Source of the DNA: Lottia gigantea
Lineage: Eukaryota; Mollusca; Gastropoda; Lottiidae
DNA: 64,000 bases
NCBI RefSeq assembly: GCF_000327385.1
Contig: NW_008707225.1
Location: 2,404,908 to 2,468,907 of the forward strand
Direction of reading: 5' to 3'
A program made the translations under genes and the position numbers. Below, piece by piece: positions 60,401-64,000 of this stretch (its first letter is position 1; each line of letters starts with the position of its first letter). The notes beneath the pieces were generated by a model. It was not told the DNA's origin. It worked only from the letters and a program-made list of their open reading frames with translations, and searched no databases.

Positions 60401-61827
60401 ATTTCCCGCCCTTTCTCTATGTTATATCAATATTTTGGTATTAGTAGCTACTTGAGTCCCATGAGGATTTGTCGTCTGTTGACGTTTTATATATTAGTGA
60501 ATAAAGAGGGTTTGTTTTGATTTAACTCAGGTTTCGGATGAAATTTTAGACTTTCCGGACGAAAGGTGAAAAAAGATATACACATATAGGTGAGAATATT
60601 TGGAGTCAACAAAAGCCTCTTCAAAAAGCCAAGGGGAGCCAACTTAACACATTTATCAACAATTTGAAGTCATTAACTTCAATAAGGATGCTTGTTGAAC
60701 GTTTAACAGTTGACTGCCCTCGGATAAAACAACCCATATTTGTAACTGTTGGTTGATGAATACCGACTGCATGCTTCCGAAGTCAATTTGTGAATAAACG
60801 GCGAAATATCGGCCGATTAATCCCTTGGTGAATTCTTTACTTTAATCTTGTATAATTTACAATAAAACGATGAAATTTCTATTTCCTTTTTAAATTAATG
60901 AGAAAATGTTTTTACGTTGTTTTAAAATATCTCAAATCAGTTGTTTATCAATCGATGTCACAATTGCATTATTGATTTATATATTTGTTATTATATGTAA
61001 TCATCTACCTTAAATGACATCATAATTGAATAATAATAACAATTGTAATTACATTAAATAATTAAACATTTTTCCATATCTTATTTCATGTCTTTTGTTG
61101 GAAATCGCGATTAACACGTTTTTACTACTGTGGATCATTTGTTTGGAATATTCCAACAAAAAATAATTTGCATAAAAATAAAATAAAATATACATGAATA
61201 AATTAATGAAAATTAATAACCATAATAAATAGTAAATAACCATAATTCAAAATTTAAAAAAATATAAAACAGAAAAAAACATTGTTGACCCTTACCTGGT
61301 TTCATGCCATTTCTTTTTATTGTCATCCATCGGAATGGTTTTGAAGAGTACCCTGATGTAGAGGATTGGTCTGATTTAATGGGTGATCCCCCGGGAGACT
61401 GATGTGAATAACCATTGCTTCCAATAATACCACCTCTCATATGATCTGGAGACGAATTATAAGGGGTACGAACTCCCATGTCCATACAGGTTCCATTAGC
61501 CGACCCCCCATTCGGCATGTAACAGTCATTTGTTTGGGGTATTGAAAGATCACAAAGTCCATAATTTCCAGCATGACGAGAATTTCTACCTAAAACACTA
61601 GTAGAAACTGGGTAACCTTGATTTGAGCTCCCTAATAATATATCCCCATTCCCCAATCCGTGGGGTAACACAGCTTCTGTAGCATAATAATTTTGTCCTG
61701 TGTCTAAAGATCTGTTGGAAATGTTCGCGTATCCATAGTTTGTAGCTGGGATATCGGAGTTATTATAACTTCCACCGTATGAGTGTGAGTCCAAATTGCA
61801 AAGCGTATAATCATTATCCGAATTCAT
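45132..61827 (-). CDS. Hox1: Hox1 / labial homeobox gene, two exons
   Basis: Exon 1 (61827-61296) and exon 2 (45469-45132) splice in phase 1 across a 15.8-kb intron with GTAAGG donor and TTTTCAG acceptor, giving 289 aa. Exon 1 codes a Ser/Asn/Gly/Tyr-rich N-terminal region and the labial-type hexapeptide region [10 protein letters not shown] (about 164-173). This motif contacts the PBC/Exd partner homeodomain. Exon 2 codes the homeodomain (about 198-257), with Gln50 and Asn51 and the paralogue-1 signature [21 protein letters not shown] 32-aa tail follows. It is a nuclear transcription factor for anterior patterning. The start at 61827 ([13 protein letters not shown]) was chosen over an ATG 50 codons upstream. 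The intervening residues look unlike Hox1, and a TTTCAG at about 61896-61901 could be a 5' UTR splice acceptor. Confidence 0.95.
45470..58259. other. Hox1 intron, first 12.8 kb; repeat-poor
   Basis: AT-rich, with no coding exon on either strand and no recognisable LINE, SINE, LTR or TIR element. Many TAAT/ATTA cores occur, as expected from base composition, so no individual regulatory site is claimed. A poly(A) tract lies at about 54742-54780. Long Hox introns commonly hold enhancers, but none can be located from one sequence. Confidence 0.5.
58260..59100. repeat. Decayed tandem repeat in the Hox1 intron
   Basis: The motif GAGGCACATTCTATTTGATA, in varied form, recurs at about 58309, 58364, 58398, 58437, 58474, 58520, 58602, 58637 and 58669. 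It recurs again beyond the MITE at about 59035. Spacing is roughly 32-55 bp. Units are strongly diverged, with AATAATAGAATTATG-like spacers, so this is an old array. Confidence 0.7.
58740..59029. mobile_element. TTAA-flanked MITE (290 bp) in the Hox1 intron
   Basis: Bounded by TTAA at 58736-58739 and 59030-59033. The inverted ends AGGGACAGATTCG and CGAACCTGTCCTT agree at most positions. It lies within the decayed tandem repeat, splitting it. TTAA duplication and AGGG/AAGG ends suggest a Kolobok- or piggyBac-type non-autonomous element. The open frame inside it (58761-59033) has no transposase motif. Confidence 0.75.
59101..61295. other. Hox1 intron, remainder next to exon 1
   Basis: AT-rich intronic DNA, with no exon and no mobile element recognised. 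Confidence 0.45.
61296..61827 (-). CDS. Hox1: Hox1 exon 1: N-terminal region and hexapeptide
   Basis: A 532-nt coding exon (177 codons plus one base) ending CCAG/GTAAGG. Low-complexity Tyr/Asn/Ser/Gly composition typical of Hox N-termini is followed by [14 protein letters not shown] just before the donor. In labial-class genes the hexapeptide commonly sits near the exon 1 end, as here. Confidence 0.9.
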
Positions 61828-64000
61828 AATTTGCTCGTTTCGCCGAGCGACTGTCAATGAAGGTGCACAAATTAGCTGTCGATGTGGAGATAAATCTGAA
61901 ATAGATGAAGGTAAATTACGAATAGTAAATGACAGGATTACAGACGCGAGATATACCACGTGATTATCAATATCCAATCAGTGACTGGTGATTCTCAGAG
62001 GGACGTTCGTATTGGAATGATAGATGAGTTGGCTACAGACAAAATTCTTAAATTCACTTGAGTTTTAAGAAAGGGAAAAAGCGGATATTCCACACTGGTT
62101 TGCCGACAATTGTGTAAATTTCTTCGATCGTAGTGTTGGGAAAAAACTTTGATGGAACGTACTATCAGAATGTGTTACCAAGGTGACACACGTGAACAAC
62201 CACTTTGATTCTAATTTCTCATAGACGATCAAACGTGCAATTAGAATAAACCTGTCAATATGCACTATTACGATTGGAAAATATAAAATTAATAATTCTT
62301 AGATTAGAATTGCCAATAAAAATCGAAATGGATTGCATTAATGAAAATAAATCCTACCTCAGTTGTTTTCTTCTTATTTATTATGGCAAGAAAGTAGACT
62401 GTCAAAATGAGTTGCCGTTCCCAAAATCAAATATTACTCCCTTTATATATAAACTATATCACCATGTCTCGTCAACTTTCTTCAGGACACTAACTTCAGT
62501 CTTGACTTCGTGAAGTCATTTAATAATACAAGTGAGTCTAACAGTAGGGTGGTTACAAGTTGTATATTTCTCGAAACCTGGCAGAAATCCCTCGGGGTCT
62601 AGCCACAAGCTCTGTGAACCACATGGATAACGTTACGTCACGTCCTATTGAAATTTTAATATTGTAATTAAGAGAAAAGAGTATTACCGTCTTAACTTGA
62701 ACAAAGCTATAATATGATGTATTGTTTTAACTTGTTTAATGTAACTATCCTAAATCCCACCATGATATTTTTTATGACTGCGTCTCAATTTTGTGTCATC
62801 GTATATTAGAAAGTGTAAAGCGGGAACTTAAAAGGTAAATAAATAAAGAGAAATGGTTTTAGCTGTCAGATCAAAGTTATTATCATCAAATGATTTATTT
62901 TCTAGTAAAATGGACTTTTTCAGTTTTATTTGTTTTATCCGTTTTATAATTTAATTCTGAATTTGACACTAGGAATTTGACTACGTTTGTCAAATCACTA
63001 TGCATACCACATTTTTGACAGTGCAGTACCATGCAAATTTCCCATTTAGTAATATTTAGATAATTTAAAAGTTTGAAGTAATAAGTTGACAAGGTAGTCT
63101 GGTATTTCTCCTCAGTGCTTTTAATTCTGCATATACCGTCTTCTCTTTGTTTACTTTCTATCACTTTCTAAACTATCCTTTATCTCTAAAAACATTTGAC
63201 ATTCACACTATAGTACCCTTGTGTAACCCGAAAGGCGTCTAGGATAGGCAAAATATTCTTCATATGTCATAACTTCTGACTATATACAACCTGGAACTAT
63301 AGTCCTGAAGAACTGTTAAATTCCAATCGATGACTAGTAATAATATTTGCCTTAACAATAGTTCTAGAGAGACGATAATTGGCATATAGCTTTCTGATTA
63401 TAATATGCCATATAATAACTTGAAGACTTAACAATACAAGAGCCACTTAAGTTGTCATATCAATGAAACACAACTGTGGCGACTGAGAAAATCGTTGCAT
63501 GTAGCAGCGAAACAATATCAATTTAACGGAATAACTTCATTGTTATGTATGTTTATAATGAAATAGGTTAGAATGGAAATGAAGATTTTAGACAATCACA
63601 GACTAACAGGAATGAATAAAAGGAAATCAATACAATTGGAATTGGCGTGAGAAATTAACTTAAATCAAGTTGAAATCAATTTAGTTTGGTAGTCCAGGTA
63701 TAGAATGATTCCACGAAATTTGGTGAAATATGGTAATCTATGTGAACATTGATTTTCCGATATGCAGTAAGAAATATCCGTGAAATGTGCATAATTTAGA
63801 AGGAATTATGTTTGAATAATATACTTACCACGAAGTAAGGGGTTGATGAACCGTGGTTATCCATGCCATCAATAGGACATTTTTGTGAAGTCAAGAATTT
63901 GATAATTTGATGAAATGTAACTATTCGGTAACATAAAAAAAAATATACAAAGAAGTGGTGAAGAATCCAAACACGAATGATTGTGTGAAATATACCCTCC
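61828..64000. other. Hox1 upstream region
   Basis: Expected to hold the Hox1 5' UTR and promoter. A TATA-like TTTATATATAAAG on the minus strand lies at about 62446-62460, some 620 bases upstream of the chosen ATG. It is a weak candidate in AT-rich DNA. No other gene or mobile element is recognised up to the window edge. Confidence 0.4.

Noticed and set aside
45470-61295. A Hox-linked microRNA gene in the intron
   Set aside because: No hairpin with a recognisable mature miRNA sequence was noticed. The known Hox-cluster miRNAs lie elsewhere in the cluster.
61828-61977. Extending Hox1 to the upstream ATG at 61977
   Set aside because: The extra 50 residues are unlike Hox1 N-termini and a possible splice acceptor interrupts them. 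The ATG at 61827 gives a typical start.

Overview
The window reads as nuclear DNA of a lophotrochozoan animal, most likely a mollusc and probably a gastropod. It is AT-rich and has short exons with GT..AG introns. It contains a two-exon labial/Hox1 gene, a tRNA-headed SINE and a TTATACGCCCAC repeat family of a kind common in mollusc genomes. No bacterial features were seen.

Left part (1-10.2 kb): mostly mobile DNA. A decayed LINE (about 1-3240) runs directly into a fossil DIRS-like tyrosine-recombinase retroelement (3241-4965). A second fragment of that element's 3' end lies at 7898-8478 between 98-100 bp direct repeats. Two TIR elements (6807-7271 and 8914-10162, the latter with a 416-base assembly gap) complete the section. 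Between them, 5295-6024 holds two exons of a small secreted PAN-like protein.

Middle part (10.9-36.3 kb): two tandem same-strand genes for secreted modular proteins, assembled here from splice sites. Gene A (10901-28539, 8 exons, about 521 aa) is signal peptide + PAN/apple + five thrombospondin type-1 repeats + C-type lectin domain. Gene B (33537-36266, 4 exons, about 291 aa) has the same plan with one TSP1 repeat. Every internal junction is phase 1, so the domain exons are symmetrical and interchangeable. TSP1 exons 4 and 5 of gene A are a recent duplication that includes intron sequence. The large introns hold a SINE with clean target duplications, MITEs and TTATACGCCCAC elements.

Right part (36.3-64 kb): a 27-bp minisatellite of about 50 units (40497-41904) followed by a smaller block (42072-42350). 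Between the blocks is a 65-bp piece of 28S rRNA gene. Hox1 then follows on the minus strand: exon 2 with the homeodomain (45132-45469), a 15.8 kb intron, and exon 1 with the hexapeptide (61296-61827). From about 42.4 kb rightward, recognisable mobile DNA almost disappears apart from one TTAA-flanked MITE in a decayed tandem repeat. This fits a repeat-poor Hox cluster starting here. Given Hox1 orientation, the rest of the cluster should lie beyond the right edge, and the lectin genes should lie outside its anterior end.

The lectin-like genes are the least ordinary coding content. Nothing in the sequence shows a functional link between them and Hox1.
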